A stretch of 64,000 nt of DNA from Sycobia sp. Sy_11 (GCA_018907035.1 JACCIC010000062.1:670001-734000), one strand, 5' to 3'. Numbered from the stretch's first letter, positions 47,052 through 59,758 are shown. Translations and numbers: made by a program. Notes: a model not told the origin generated them from the letters alone.

Positions 47052-47478
47052 GGCAAACTAATACATTGTAAGTATTCACAATATATATCTTATTCGCCTT
47101 TCTATACTTAAAAGTTGTATATTAAAATTGATTTCTAATGATATGAACATAATAATGATGATCATAAATTTTATTGTTTCATCTAGTAAAAATTATAGGC
47201 ATTATTAATAAAATCTCCTTTTACTGTTATATATCACAGAGTTTTTTTGATAAATGTCATAATGTTAAGAAATCAATAAGATGAATGTATATTCTATCAT
47301 AATATTACATATAATAGTGGCATCTAACTCTTGTGAACTAGCTCGGGAAGTCTTAACATTAAATCATCCCTCGAGATCAAAACGCATGCACGCTCAGCTC
47401 TCGAAGCCTCATCCAAATATGTCTCAGGAAACTTTATTGTTGCTAAAACCTACGAACGATTTTGTTCTGTTTTCACAG
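45963..47478. other. AT-rich intron with two (TA)n tracts
   Basis: (TA)n runs lie at 45994-46053 and 46996-47049. An acceptor at 46301 is followed by LAQKKVVCRKT and a stop in the array's phase, too little to call an exon. Confidence 0.4.
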
Positions 47479-47738
47479 GGCCAGTGAAAGAGAGAGAAAC
47501 CCCGGAAAAGGCTACGTTGACCGAATGGTACAGTTGCTCGATCTGCTGGCGTCTCTTCGATTCGACGAGCGCACTCAACCGCCACACTCGCGTCCACGAT
47601 TTCACACGCCAGCAGGAGCCTGACGGGCGTGGCATACGCTACCTATGCAACTACTGCGACTACTTTTCCAAGTACACCTCGAACATGCACAAGCACGTCC
47701 GACGCATGCACAAGAGACATTACGCAGTACATCTTTAG
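47479..47738 (+). CDS. lola: lola alternative terminal exon, two C2H2 fingers
   Basis: The acceptor TTTTCACAG ends at 47478; 85 codons run to TAG. Finger 1 is YSCSICWRLFDSTSALNRHTRVH, a canonical C2H2 with H-x3-H. It is the only compact exon here whose first finger is not C2HC. A longer linker (DFTRQQEPDGRGIR) replaces the usual CGxxPR. Finger 2 is YLCNYCDYFSKYTSNMHKHVRRMH. The tail KRHYAVHL is short. A possible polyA signal is AATAAA at 47959. The canonical finger chemistry sets it apart within the array. Confidence 0.93.
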
Positions 47739-49786
47739 ATTATCGATAATCTAGAAGCGATGGGTTTCTATTTTCAGGGCGAAAGAAGAAGCCTCTTCAA
47801 AAGTAAAACATAAATGAGGATTTCTTGAATAGAGGACCGGCTAATCGTCTGTAATTATTAACATGAACTGTTCTCGTAACGATGGATTGATATTGATGTT
47901 TTGCTAATTACAAAGCTCTCCAGATAAGATCGAGGCTATTAGTACTGAATTGGTAGCTAATAAATGTACAATGTAATGGCGAAGAAGTGAATTGAGAGGT
48001 TAAAATTGTACAAATTAGTAAAGGTTCACCTCATCGAAGAATCAAATTTCTGCAGTAGGTAATAAGTATAAACTTTAATATCAAAAAAATATAAACTAAA
48101 AATATAGATAAAGCATAAACGATCGTTATTCCCATTGCTTTTAAGTAAATTCTGTATAGAATAAAAATTTTCTTTTAGATCAACAAATGGTACCGCATGA
48201 ATTTGGGGTTTTGATTTGGGTCAGATTTTCATTTCAGATATTTTATTATAGATATTTTAAATTTATTTTTTATTTAATGATTTGTTAATAATTATTTGAG
48301 TAATTTTATAAAATCATGGTATACGAAATTAAACGTTTTTGATGATTATTTACATCAATTCTTGAAAACATTCAAATTATCGAATCCTAGCATACTTTGT
48401 TATAAAAAGTCAATAAATATAAAAATTTAATTAATAAATACGGACTGAAATTATTATTTCAAATGTTAGTGTTCTATAAAAAAATAATTGATTATTTTTA
48501 GTCTCACAATTCTTAATTAACATACTTATATAAATGTCAATTTTACAAACTGTACTAACAATTAATACTAATATTAAGAGAATTCTAATAAATAAAAAGT
48601 AACAACAGACGTAAATATCTACGCCAATTTATTTTGCAGAAAATCACTTACTAGAAAAAATTTGTTCTTTAGTAAAGTGAACCTCTTCTAAATTATACTA
48701 TCAAAGTAATTTGATTAAATAATAAAAATTAAATGTAATTATCTAACCCTTTTCAGTACTTCTTTCTCGACACTAAATTTAACTGAATTATATTTCATCT
48801 TTTAGGGATTACTGTTGTTATTAATTATATATGTTTATTTGTTATTAATTATCGAGAATCCAAACATATTATTTCCTTAATTGCGGAAAAAAGCTTTATA
48901 AATTAATTAACTGTATTTACAGACTACGTTATGCAATGGTATTTGTATTATAATAAAGATTTAACTCAATCATTGTCGGATTGTTAAATCTTCCTTATGA
49001 CAAATATTTAATTTACGTTGTTACCAGGCAATATTGTTATCAATTTAATAGACGCATTATCAAAATAACAGAGATATTTATTATATACTTGTATTAGTGT
49101 ATCCTTAAATGCTTGTAATCGTTATTGACTTTTAGGAATATAGTTTTTGGAATAATTATTTGGAATAATTATTTTAGTTCATGTTTTGAGCAAAAAAATT
49201 AAAAAAGAATCATTGCTCTGCTTTTACAGAAATTTCGTAATCCATACAGAAGAGTTTAAAAATAATTATCAGTTTAGCTGATATCATAAATATTATTTAA
49301 ATAGTTTTCCTATTTGGGTGTGTTTGAATTATTCGTAAAGAAATATTTCTGCATTCGTATTAGTTCTCGTCATACTGAAATTGTAAGTATATTATAATGA
49401 TGACAGAGTGCCTCAATATTTATCTTTGTATTTAAAATATACAAAGTTTTTATGTATGTAATTCAATAAAATCAGTATTAAATAGTATCAGTTTTATTAT
49501 AAAAATTCTTCAAGGTATAAGTAGACTTTTTTCAGAGTTCCTATCCTATAAAATATTTGCATTACTTTTTTTTAAGCAATCTTCTTTTTTGAAATCTGAC
49601 TAGCTGTTGCTGTAATTGTTGGTGCAATTGCACCGAACATCGAGGACCCTTTATGGCTCCAAGTAAATCCTCACATTATCTAGGTGCATGTGTTTGCTCC
49701 AATAAATTCTGTACCTCCGACCGTCGTCATGATCGCCGCCATCCGACTGGTTATATCGACTGACCAAACTATATTAACTTTTGCAG
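47739..49786. other. AT-rich intron
   Basis: Nothing recognised. An acceptor near 48179 opens a frame (QQMVPHEFGVLIW) without a donor. GC content rises from about 49610 towards the next exon. Confidence 0.4.
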
Positions 49787-50013
49787 ATCCGGAATGGACA
49801 TCGACCACGGGGACGGACGTCACAAGCTATGTCTGCAAGACTTGCAGCGCCGGCTTTCGCCGCATAGCCGACTTGTACAAGCATAAATGTGGCCCGCCAC
49901 CGCGCTACGGCTGCCCCTACTGCCACATGAAAGGCAACCAATCATCGAATATGTACCGGCATGTTAGGAGGTGGCACCCGCGCATGGCCGTACAGGTTAA
50001 TCGGCTCTTCTGA
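49787..50013 (+). CDS. lola: lola alternative terminal exon, two fingers, first shortened
   Basis: The acceptor AACTTTTGCAG ends at 49786; 74 codons run to TGA, the shortest intact exon here. Finger 1 is YVCKTCSAGFRRIADLYKHKC, in which the final His and Cys are one residue apart instead of four, as if three residues were deleted. Finger 2 is YGCPYCHMKGNQSSNMYRHVRRWH, joined by GPPPR. The tail RMAVQVNRLF keeps the hydrophobic pattern. The frame is open upstream to about 49684, but the splice acceptor with the shared phase fixes the start. Confidence 0.92.
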
Positions 50014-50309
50014 ATCTGTTACACCGTCAGAAGCGAAGATCAGATTGATGATGTCGATGGTTGTCAACAGCTCAATGACAATGAACATTTTCTACTAAAT
50101 TTATTAGTTCAGTAATGAAAATTGACAATATAATCATGAATACTACGTGCTACAGATTCTAATGTCATATTCGATGAAAACTATGATCATAAAATCTATA
50201 AATCACATTCCCAAATAGATGACCAATTAGTGACTAAAGTTATCATACATATATTATTACCGTGGAAATAATGTTTTAACAGAAGTTTATAATTTAAATT
50301 TATATATAG
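50014..50309. other. 3' UTR/intron
   Basis: Nothing recognised; no clear AATAAA within the first 250 nt. Confidence 0.35.
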
Positions 50310-50375
50310 GAGGGTGGATTGATAAGTTTATTTTTTGCAGAAAAAATATTATTTCTCAATCCAATTGCCATTAAC
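50310..50375 (-). mobile_element. Solo end of the 1051-type mariner
   Basis: GAGGGTGGATTGATAAGTTT is identical to the terminal repeat of the element at 1051. About 25 bp further comes TTATTTCTCAA, matching the sequence just inside the 3' end of that element in reverse orientation. The remainder of the transposon is absent, so this is a deletion relic. Confidence 0.7.
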
Positions 50376-50521
50376 TTCGGCACATAGTCCAACGAGATTA
50401 CAGTCTTTACATTTTCTTCGAAAGATAAATATATTATAAAATCTGATAAAAACATTCTAGGCTTATATAAGACGAAGCAAATTTATTTATTTAGAAGTCG
50501 ATTACATTTATGATTTATTTA

Positions 50522-50577
<56 letters not shown>

Positions 50578-52319
50578 GACATAAATTAGATCTTTTTTTT
50601 GTATAGAGATAAAGCTTTGTCGACTTATAAATTTTAAAAGGCTAAACAAAGATAACGCCGTTTTTGGTCAAACTTAAACAATTAATTGAATTATGTTTTT
50701 TTATACTAACTTGGAATATCAAAAATTGTTACATTTTTGAAATTCCTTTATATTTGAAAATTAAAATTTATAATTATCATAATACTTATATTGCTTTTGA
50801 AATATGCCTTTAATCGTTTTAATTATGTTTAATCAGTAGTTCGAGATAATTCTTTTGAGATTTATATTTTATAATGTACAAAATAGTAGCCATAGTTTTC
50901 GCAAAAGATCTTATTATATATTTTTATGTTTTTCATAGATGGATGATTTTGTATTTAAATATAATTCTTATAATTTTTATAATTGATCCTTATTTTATTT
51001 ACCAAACTTTTGAACATTTCCATATCAAAATAAGTTGTAAAAAAATCTATATATTTCGAGATGACTTTTATTTTAGAAGAATAATTTAATTTTGTAAAAT
51101 AAGACGAATAAATGTAATTTGATATTGGTCTTAAAGTTTCTATTAAAAAGTTAAACTTTAATATTTTTATCTTAGAAGTTTTATGAAGTAATTTAGTTCG
51201 TATAATTAATATGTTAAGCTAAACAACCAATATTCTTATTTAATTCTCATTTATTAATGTAGTGTTACTTATATGAATAACGATTCAAGTTTATAAATTG
51301 CCTATTTATAGAATCATTCGCTTATAATTGAATTATGGAAAATCACAGAGGCTCATAAAAAATGTCATGAACACGGAATGCGACACAGGTTTTCCTACCA
51401 GAGTCCCTTCTCCAGGTGCGTGTTTGTGCCTTGGTTTTTCTCTTGGTTTGATTTTCCACGTCTTTAAGAAGATGCTTTTTATGTGCTGATAACATCTCCT
51501 ATTCATTTCAATAATTTCTTTTTTGAACAAATCATCTTTCATCAGACTGAGTTCAATGTGCAGTAAAATTAAAGTAATTTAAGATTTATTCCCTGGTCAC
51601 CTTACTAAATTCATCAAACTAAGCTCTACAGATTTATTATCGAAGGTCTATTCTTTTTTACATATTGAATTCCATATCATAATTATTTTAATTTAGACAA
51701 GAAAGATAGATTCTTTGAAAGCATTATAAACATTATTACGCAGGTCACTTGGAAGACAGCGGATTATATAATAGAAAAAAATATCAGAAAATATAGCTAT
51801 TTGTTCAGATTAAAGTAGAGGTCAAGTAGTTTCCAATATGTGGCATTGAATTAATTCGAAATGAGAAGTTTATTTTTTTTACTATCAAATGATGTGTTGT
51901 AGAACTTGAAACTTAAATTAAAAATATGAATTTCATCTTTTTTTTTCCATTCAAGATTCCAAGCGTATGCTACTTGTAGCGTTCAGATACATTTTTTCTC
52001 CTCTATAATAGTTTTAGATAAATTATAATACCATAGACCTTATAAGTGCGAATAATGACAAGTAAATGTCATTACAATAATAGAAAAAAATATTTATATC
52101 TTCATCGTGAACTGCATACTTTATCATTTTTTGATGTAATTGTGTAATCACACATGTTATTATAATTATATATATATATACATGCAAAAAATATTTTCTA
52201 TAATTTACATTTGCGATTTACAGAAAAACGGTACCTATGTATAGAATATTTGTATAAAGAAGCTGTTGCATAATTTTGGAAATATTACTGGTATTATTTT
52301 TAAAAGTATATTATTAATG

Positions 52320-52370
<51 letters not shown>

Positions 52371-52672
52371 CACAATCTACCGAAATAAATGAACTACTTT
52401 TGATGTTTGCTAATTGTAAATGCTTTACCAAGAAGATAGAAGAAAATAAATACTATTTTTCCTCTAAATTTTGTTGTTCATTTTTACTTTTATAATGTTA
52501 ATGTATAAATAATAAAAAATTCAGTAGGACGATTAAATAAAAGAGCCTTGAAAATAAATGTAAATCCGAGAATTTCTCTACTTGTCCTGAAAACCACTCA
52601 GAGCTTACAAACGAATGTGTACATATGAATAACAGTGAGAAAAAGAAATTCGTATATTTTATACATATATAC

Positions 52673-52732
<60 letters not shown>

Positions 52733-52788
52733 ACGTGTTTTAACGAAATGATCCTGCTCTCACGGTATCCACGAATCTTTAGTTTCAG
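50376..52788. other. AT-rich intron with (TA)n tracts and one GC-richer patch
   Basis: (TA)n runs lie at 50524-50574, 52322-52366 and 52662-52730. A GC-richer patch at 51340-51550 is open on the minus strand (69 codons, with KIKPREKPRHKHAPGEG) but matches no family I know. It may be an old inserted fragment. Confidence 0.4.
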
Positions 52789-53048
52789 ACTACCTGCAAA
52801 GGATACAACTGGGTTTGAGGCAACCACGTCAGCCCGGTGCGTACAACTGCCAAAACTGCAGCAAGACATATCGTTGGTACAGCGGCTTACACAGGCACGT
52901 CACCTACGAATGCGGCAAGCGGCCGCGCTTTCAGTGCCCCCACTGCAGCTACATAGCCAAGCACCGTTCCCACATCTACTGCCATATCAAAAGCACCCAC
53001 GCCAATAGCCCAGTCTACGCGGTCGACATTCAACAGATTCTCAAATGA
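52789..53048 (+). CDS. lola: lola alternative terminal exon, two-finger type
   Basis: The acceptor TTTAGTTTCAG ends at 52788; 85 codons in the shared phase run to TGA. A short linker (YLQRIQLGLRQPRQPGA) leads to finger 1, YNCQNCSKTYRWYSGLHRHVTYEC (C2HC), then GKRPRFQ and finger 2, CPHCSYIAKHRSHIYCHIKSTH (C2H2). The tail is NSPVYAVDIQQILK. The acceptor lies only about 60 nt after a long (TA)n run, so the intron end is short of normal sequence. Likely polyA signal: AATAAA at 53091, 43 nt after the stop. Confidence 0.94.
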
Positions 53049-53307
53049 GGAATAACAACAAAGAATGATTAACGAGAGTTCCTTATAAATAATAAATGTG
53101 CAATTATGTGTCTGCCAGTGTATGGACTGCTGGTAATTCGCGTTGCAGCATTACAATATACCTGCAGGAAAAATTTGTGTAATGTTTCAGTGCAGACTCG
53201 GCGGATTTTTGATGTGGCTAAATTATCGATTTGGTCGAATTATGTTAGAAATACAGAAGGTATATTATGATAACATTGCACCAGGTATAGAAACAGTTTT
53301 TACTGTT

Positions 53308-53750
53308 ATTAAATAAACAAATATTTTTATTGATCTCACAGTCTTTATACAATAATATACTACACTAATATAAGACTCTCCTTTTTTATCAAAATTAAAT
53401 TAAATTAACGATTAAAAATAAAAATAAAATCATCTCTATTCTATGTTATGAGTTTTATCTTCGAAGGTGAAGTGGAGCAAAATGTCGGATATAGAATGTA
53501 AATTTAAATTTAAGGTGGTAAGACCAGTCAGGACCATCGTTGCGAACATAGAATATAGATCATTTAATTTTTAATTTTTAATTTAATTTTTATTTAATTT
53601 TTAATAGTAATTGTCATTGCTAACTGAACAGGGGTGATTATGGTGAGAAGGACTATCATTATTTTAGTATAATATATTATTGTGCAAAGATTGTAAGACT
53701 GTTAAAAATATTTATTAATTTAGTTCATAATAGTCGATAAAAGTGCAATT
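53308..53750 (+). mobile_element. Inverted-end element, decayed hammerhead-like motif
   Basis: The ends match the 59759 copy: TATTTTTATTGATCTCACAG on the left, AAAATATTTATTAATTTAGT and CGATAAAAGTGCAATT on the right. Inside, GAAGGTGAAGTGGAGCAAAATGTCGGAT (about 53463-53490) aligns with the hammerhead region of the 59759 copy but has lost CUGANGA and GAAAC. Confidence 0.68.
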
Positions 53751-56115
53751 TATAAGTTTGTACTGTTGTCTATGATACTGGGATTAAGTTAATCGATCAA
53801 TTCTAGGTGAATTGGAACAGTTTTTTTAAGGAAAAATTTATTTATTGTTTACGAATTTACGCATGATTTGAATGCAACCAATATACTGTCATCCGATAAT
53901 GCAGTTATAGCAGTAATTTTCTCTTAATATAGCAGTTTTTATTTTTTACTGTTTCACTTTTTACATTGACACGTCTTATTAGTATAATTATTAATATAAG
54001 TCTATACATTTGAGAAGCCTTAAATGGGATTACTGAACAATCGAAGGTAAAAAATTATTAAAACGCTTTGCATTCTATTAGGAAGAAGACAAAAGCAATA
54101 ACTATAGAATAAAGTTTTTCTTATTATAAGTAGATATTAATATAATGAAAACTACTACGTTCACATCAGAATATTGTAATAAGCACAATTTCTTTATTGT
54201 TTTACCTTAAACGTATTGTACGCATATTTAAATAAAATTATTGAAAGCTTAATATATAGTAGAGTCAATGAACCTTTATAAAATCCAACAATTTATTTAG
54301 ATAATATTACAGAATAAATTCGTTGATATAAAGTAATTATTAATGTTGATGCATACGATAATTCTTAGATTCCGCATCCAAACAGATTATGACATATTAT
54401 TAGGGCAACTTTGTTTAACTATTTCTTTAACCATTGCGTTTTAAAATAATATAAATACAATTAAAATTCAATGTTGTGGAGTATATAAAAGTTTTTATTC
54501 TATTCATATTTTAAATCACTGGATCATCTGTATCTATGTTAATAATAGGAATTATTTTTTACTTTTTTGTGCTTTTTAAAAAAAAATTTTATTAAGAAAT
54601 AGATAATATTATTTTATATCATATTATTTTATAGACCATTAAATTAGATATTTATATATAAATGTGGTTAACTATGAAATCACAATCCAAAACATTCTTA
54701 ATCTTCCGAATAAGATTTTTTTTATTCTTTTTACATATTTTAAAATAACTTGCTTAATAAAATTAAAATTATTATGAGTTTCTTATGTTCTCGAATAAAT
54801 TTAATAAGTTCGATGTTGAGAATTTTTGTATCAATTATGAATTATGATGTATATTATTCTGTGAGTTTTATTCATCTATACACTATTTGTTTGGATAAAT
54901 AAATGATCAACAGTATAAAAGGTTATAATTATACCTATCTATTCTTTGATAATATTATTGAATACAAATATTGAAAATATGGTTTGTGATATGATTATAA
55001 AAAATTTGATTATATCTTAAATTTTTATGTTGAAATCATATATATCTCTGTTAGGGAAATTTATTGATATTAGACCAGAAAAATACATTGTATAAATTTC
55101 TTTGTAGTTAGACTTGGTTTTTTTATTGTATAGATATTTTCAATTTATTTTAATACGGGCATGCGAATCATTAAAATCAATGTTTGCTGAATTAAGTAAA
55201 CCATCCGAATGGAAAAATTTGGAATCGTTCTCCGTTCATATATAACTTAGGATAATCATAATTATTTAATGCACAAAATAACTGAATTCTGTAAAAACTA
55301 ATTATAGTGTTATGTATTTCTTTCTTTTATGTGAAAGAGAAATTGTTGAGGATATTTTAACAATTTTCTGAATTCGTTTGGACCGATATTTTTAAATAAA
55401 CTCTTGTAAAGCTTCATTTATGGAAATTTGTTTCCAGTTGTTAACAAAAGAAAATTATTCTATAAAGATTTTCGAATCAAATGTGCATAAATTTTTATCT
55501 TAATTTTTTAGCGCTGAATGAAATTTGGCAATACATTTCAAGGGATCGGTAATTTAAATAAAAATATATGTAAATGTTAATGATGTAAAAAATTAAAATA
55601 TAATAGAACTTCAAATAAAAATTTCTTGAATTTATTGAATTCATATTGTTACTTTGTAGTTTCTATTTCATACTGAAATATACTAATGCTAATCAATTCA
55701 TTGAGTTTTACACGTAGAGTAGCGATGTGATCATTTTTTTAAGTCAGGGTTTATTCAAATTATTGACAAAAGTTACCAGCCATTCCTATAGAGGATGTGC
55801 GTGCGTGCGTGCGTGCGTGCGTGCGCGCGCGCGTGTGTGTGTATGCACGCTCGTAGCAGTGCGTTATAGTTTATATATGCATTGAATTGCTTACCCCTAT
55901 CAATCGTTTTATATACCTATTAGACTGATAATGATAATAAAGAAAAAATTACGTTCAATGCAACATTCCTATTGCATTAAAATTAAGCTTTCCATACATT
56001 AACCCTTGCTTATCGAATTTTTGTCATGTACCGGAAATTGTTCTGTCCCAATTTCATATCCGAGCTTTTTATTCAATGTTGACTGGAATAACCGCTTTTA
56101 TTCTATCTATTGTAG
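53751..56115. other. AT-rich intron
   Basis: A (GTGC)n/(GC)n/(GT)n run lies at about 55796-55843. Nothing else was recognised up to the acceptor at 56115. Confidence 0.4.
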
Positions 56116-56555
56116 GCTTCTTCATGTCCCAAGTAAATCTCAGCCTGGCCTCTCGTATGTTCGCAAAAGGCGAGACTTCCGCTCTCCAAAGCCAGGCAAT
56201 CTTCAATGCCGTAGATGTTACGGCGGTCACAGGGTCCCTACCAATCGCGCCCGAGGATTCGACACAGGGTGGCTGTGGCAGCACCGTCATGATGACGAAG
56301 CAACAGATTCAGCAGGCGCGGAATAACAAGCACTTCCCCTGCCCAAAGTGCTCGCGCGTCTTCAATGCCAAGGGCAACATGACGCGCCACCTGAAGTACG
56401 AGTGCGGCCAAGAGCCGAGGTTCAAGTGTCCCCACTGCGAGTTCCGTAGCAAGCAGACATCGAATGTCATGACCCACATACGCACCAAGCACATTGGCCA
56501 GGGTGTATTCGTCGTCCATCTCAATCAGAATCCTTCGTCGAACGAAGAGCTATAA
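56116..56555 (+). CDS. lola: lola alternative terminal exon, two-finger type
   Basis: The acceptor CTATCTATTGTAG ends at 56115; 145 codons in the shared phase run to TAA. A long linker (about 70 residues) precedes finger 1, FPCPKCSRVFNAKGNMTRHLKYEC (C2HC), and finger 2, FKCPHCEFRSKQTSNVMTHIRTKH (C2H2), joined by GQEPR. The tail GQGVFVVHLNQNPSSNEEL follows. A second phase-compatible acceptor (GCGGTCACAG, ending 56232) would shorten the linker; the upstream site has the better pyrimidine tract. The RSKQTS block and CPKC are shared with the exon at 57662, its closest relative in the array. Confidence 0.92.
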
Positions 56556-57661
56556 CGTCGCGGGTGAAAGGGACTTACTTGAAATGATAATTATATTAGT
56601 TTCTCGACTATGTCTCATGCAATTGTGCTAGAAATTATTTTTGATTTTTTTTTTATTTAGTAACGTTAAACTTTTCGACGTAATTATATTAATATATCAA
56701 CTATAAGTACGAAAGATTTATCACTTATCTGTGTTCATGTTTCCGCAAGTTTAGACATTCTGAATAGTATTTGTTCTAAATTGGATAAAGACAGGGTTTA
56801 TGAAAATCTTGCCTAAGTATGCAAGAGTATAATGATTATTAATATATTAATCATAACAATTATGTAATTTTATTCCTATTTGTTTTTTGTTGAGTTTAGT
56901 TTTTATACCACCATTATCGGTGATTATTGTTGCGGTTGTTAATTTTCTCAGAGAGACATGCAACCATATTTAAAAGTAGTTATTAGTTAATTAATTTTAA
57001 AAAACTATATATAAAAAATATCGCTGCTAATTTGCAATTATTAGAAATGCATATTTGCTGCCGTAACCAAAAAATGAATAAAAATGTTTGCGGAACAACT
57101 AAAACGATTGTACAAAGAAGCATTTCTGAACTTTAAAATTCAATATGTATTCTGAATGTTTTGCCATTCGATAATTTGTAATATCACCCGAACGACTCTA
57201 ATTTTATTTATTATTTTAGATGTTTTGTGCAAATGTAATGTTTATCCAGAAACTTTGTATTAAAATATAAGTTTTCGACAATGTAAATATCGATGCGTTG
57301 ATTTATTGTCAATCGTAAACGCAACACAAACGACTAATAAAAAGACAATCTTAAGCGAATCTTATACTTGTAAGATATTTTACACGATTCGACAGATTTT
57401 ACACGATAGTTCGATTCGAACAACAAGTCATCGGATTTTTTTATGCCCTTTACAACTCCAAACTAATGCAACATAAAACCAGGTCCCCATTTTCCCCAAA
57501 CATTTTCGAGAATTCTCATTCCACAGACGAAACACCTCGCCACAAATACCAGAATGTTATTACAATAGTATTACTCCCCATAAAAATCCCCGCATCGTCA
57601 AGAGTATTCGGAGCCCTGGGAACCGAATCTAATCGGGTCAACTCTTATTTTCTGCTTCCAG
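56556..57661. other. Intron between the paired 56116 and 57662 exons
   Basis: AT-rich. The frame upstream of 57662 is open back to 57466, but the acceptor CTGCTTCCAG at 57661 with the shared phase marks the exon start. No repeat was found. Confidence 0.4.
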
Positions 57662-58014
57662 ATCTTCCATCTGCGCCGCCACTCCGCAAGTTCTCCGACT
57701 GCCCTGGTAACGAGGACAGCAACCGCGCCCGTGTATCGGCGACGCGCTCTTCCTCCTCGTCCTCGTCGGCGGCGCGACGCCAGCAGTGGCGCGAGAAGCA
57801 GTACTACTGCCCTAAGTGCGGCCGAGGTTTTACTCTCAAGAGTAACCTGAAGCGTCACTACACGTACGAGTGTGGCTTCAAGCCGCGCTTCAAGTGCCCC
57901 TACTGCGAACTGAGGAGCAAGCAGACCTCCCAGGTCTACTCACACATCAGGAACAAACACCCCGGGGAGCAAGTCTGCGTAATCAACGTCGAGGAGTACG
58001 AGCAGAGCGAATAG
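57662..58014 (+). CDS. lola: lola alternative terminal exon, two-finger type
   Basis: The acceptor TTTCTGCTTCCAG ends at 57661; 116 codons run to TAG. The linker contains a Ser run (RSSSSSSSAARRQQW) encoded by TCC/TCG codons. Finger 1 is YYCPKCGRGFTLKSNLKRHYTYEC (C2HC), finger 2 FKCPYCELRSKQTSQVYSHIRNKH (C2H2), joined by GFKPR. The tail GEQVCVINVEEYEQSE keeps the hydrophobic motif and ends acidic. It shares RSKQTS and finger layout with the exon 1.1 kb upstream, suggesting a local duplication. Likely polyA signal: AATAAA at 58149. Confidence 0.95.
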
Positions 58015-58296
58015 AATTTTACAGTGGGTGGTAAACGAGTAGGACAGGGGAGGGGACGGGCCAGATGATCAGTGATTAGTAACCACTTGTAGGTTCAATT
58101 GTATTCGTAAGGGGAACTCGTACGAGAAATCTAGTATATAGCAATTTCAATAAATAAGGATTTGCGAAAAATTATCGATTATTCTATAACTCATATAAAA
58201 TTTGTTAGTAATTACTCTAATGCAGAATATTTTAAAGTTTTTTTTGTCTGTATAAGCACTTATTTAAAATATTTTCATTGACGTAGTGAAACATAA
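58015..58296. other. 3' UTR of the 57662 exon
   Basis: It contains AATAAA at 58149-58154, about 135 nt after the stop. Nothing else was recognised. Confidence 0.5.
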
Positions 58297-58573
58297 TATC
58301 GTCGCTTCCGTATAAAAAGGTACTATCTCAGCGCCCACTTCGAAAAGGTTTTATCTGAGCGTCCGGTTCAAGAAGGTGCTTGCTCGCAGACCATTTTGAT
58401 TGCTTTAATTTCAGTTGGTACCAATATGTAAATATTCGTGGTATTGGTGTCAACTTAAATTGAAGCAAAAAAAAAATGGTCTGCGAGATAGGACCTTCTT
58501 CAACCGGAAGCTCAGATAAACCTTTTTGAAGCGGAAACTGAGATACCACCTTTTTATAAGGAAGCAACGATAT
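58297..58573. mobile_element. Palindromic fold-back/MITE-like element
   Basis: The left end ATATCGTCGCTTCCGTATAA is mirrored by the right end TTATAAGGAAGCAACGATAT. Internal blocks are mirrored too: CTCGCAGACCATTTT against AAAATGGTCTGCGAG, and TCCGGTTCAAGAAGG against CCTTCTTCAACCGGA. The arms span about 130 bp each with a short loop near 58435. No protein is encoded. Confidence 0.88.
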
Positions 58574-59758
58574 GTACAGTATTCTTTATATATACAAGTT
58601 AGATATATTTCGAAAACTATTTAGATTTCGACTGTATTTTTAACTTATGTTGTCTTTTAAGAAAAATCATAGATATTACACATAATATTATGCATATAGG
58701 CTGCTCTTATACATTTAACCAAATTATAGGTTTTATTCCTATCCTAATAAAACATAAATTACTATTTTACAAAAGTCCAAAATTATATTATGTCCTAGAC
58801 TTTATTACATGAATTCTATTTTATTCTATTTTTAAATTAATTTTATAGGACTAATATTTTCATGTAATTTTTTGCTTAACATTTTATTTTTTCATGATTT
58901 TTTCAATTAATACGCTCTGTTTTAAAAATTTTTAACATATATATTTATGAGACACTATTGAACCTGGTTTTGTATTTAGACGCATTATATGCCAAATGAA
59001 TTTACTAAAGAAAATCATTATCGTGAAAATTGTTTATATGGAAAATAATTTTAATTTAGTGTATAATTATATTGGTCGATGCCATAGAACATTTTCTGCT
59101 CATTAGAAATACGTAATTTTAATGCTTTACCAGCTTTGAAATATTTTTAAATTATAATTTTAATATTATATAAATATGTGAAGTTTACGTGATATTTACG
59201 TGTTTATTGTATTAATATTATATTTGTGTTAATATTATTAATTATCGTTGAAAATATTTGAGAATTGCGAAGCAAATGATCTTTGTACTTAAAAAAATTA
59301 ATATTTACGACAACGTAATATACCTAAACAAGTCTATTAAGTATATTAAACCCTCTGCGTTACGCGATAAGTATACTCAGAACGAAGTGATAAGATAGGA
59401 TACGCGACGAGTTAACACTAGTCATAAGTCGCCATCTTTCTTTTTATAACTTTCCTAAAACAAAGCGCAAAGAGATCTGTAAAAGTCCAATTAAATTTAA
59501 TTGCTTGGGCTATCAGGTAACCTTAGTGTAAAATATCAAATAACATTCTCGTGGTCATGAAAAATATTATAATATCGAAAAATTTTTAAATATGAAAAAA
59601 ATTCGGCAATTGTTAATACTGCCTGAAAGTCATCATTATACACACATTTATACTTTTCGATCTCAAAAATCTATGCGGTTGTTTGGAGTTGTTAAATACA
59701 TATCTATTACAGGAACGCAACTTCAATATTTAAAACAATCGAATTTCAAATGGCTAAA
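58574..59758. other. AT-rich intron
   Basis: A GC-richer segment at 59350-59420 (CCCTCTGCGTTACGCGATAA) may be an old repeat. Nothing else was recognised. Confidence 0.35.

Noticed and set aside
51333..51542. 69-codon minus-strand frame in a GC-richer patch
   Set aside because: No known domain or gene signals; could be an old insertion, but not supportable as a gene.
57466..57661. In-frame extension upstream of the 57662 exon
   Set aside because: A strong acceptor in the shared phase lies at 57661; upstream codons lack the GC bias of the exon.
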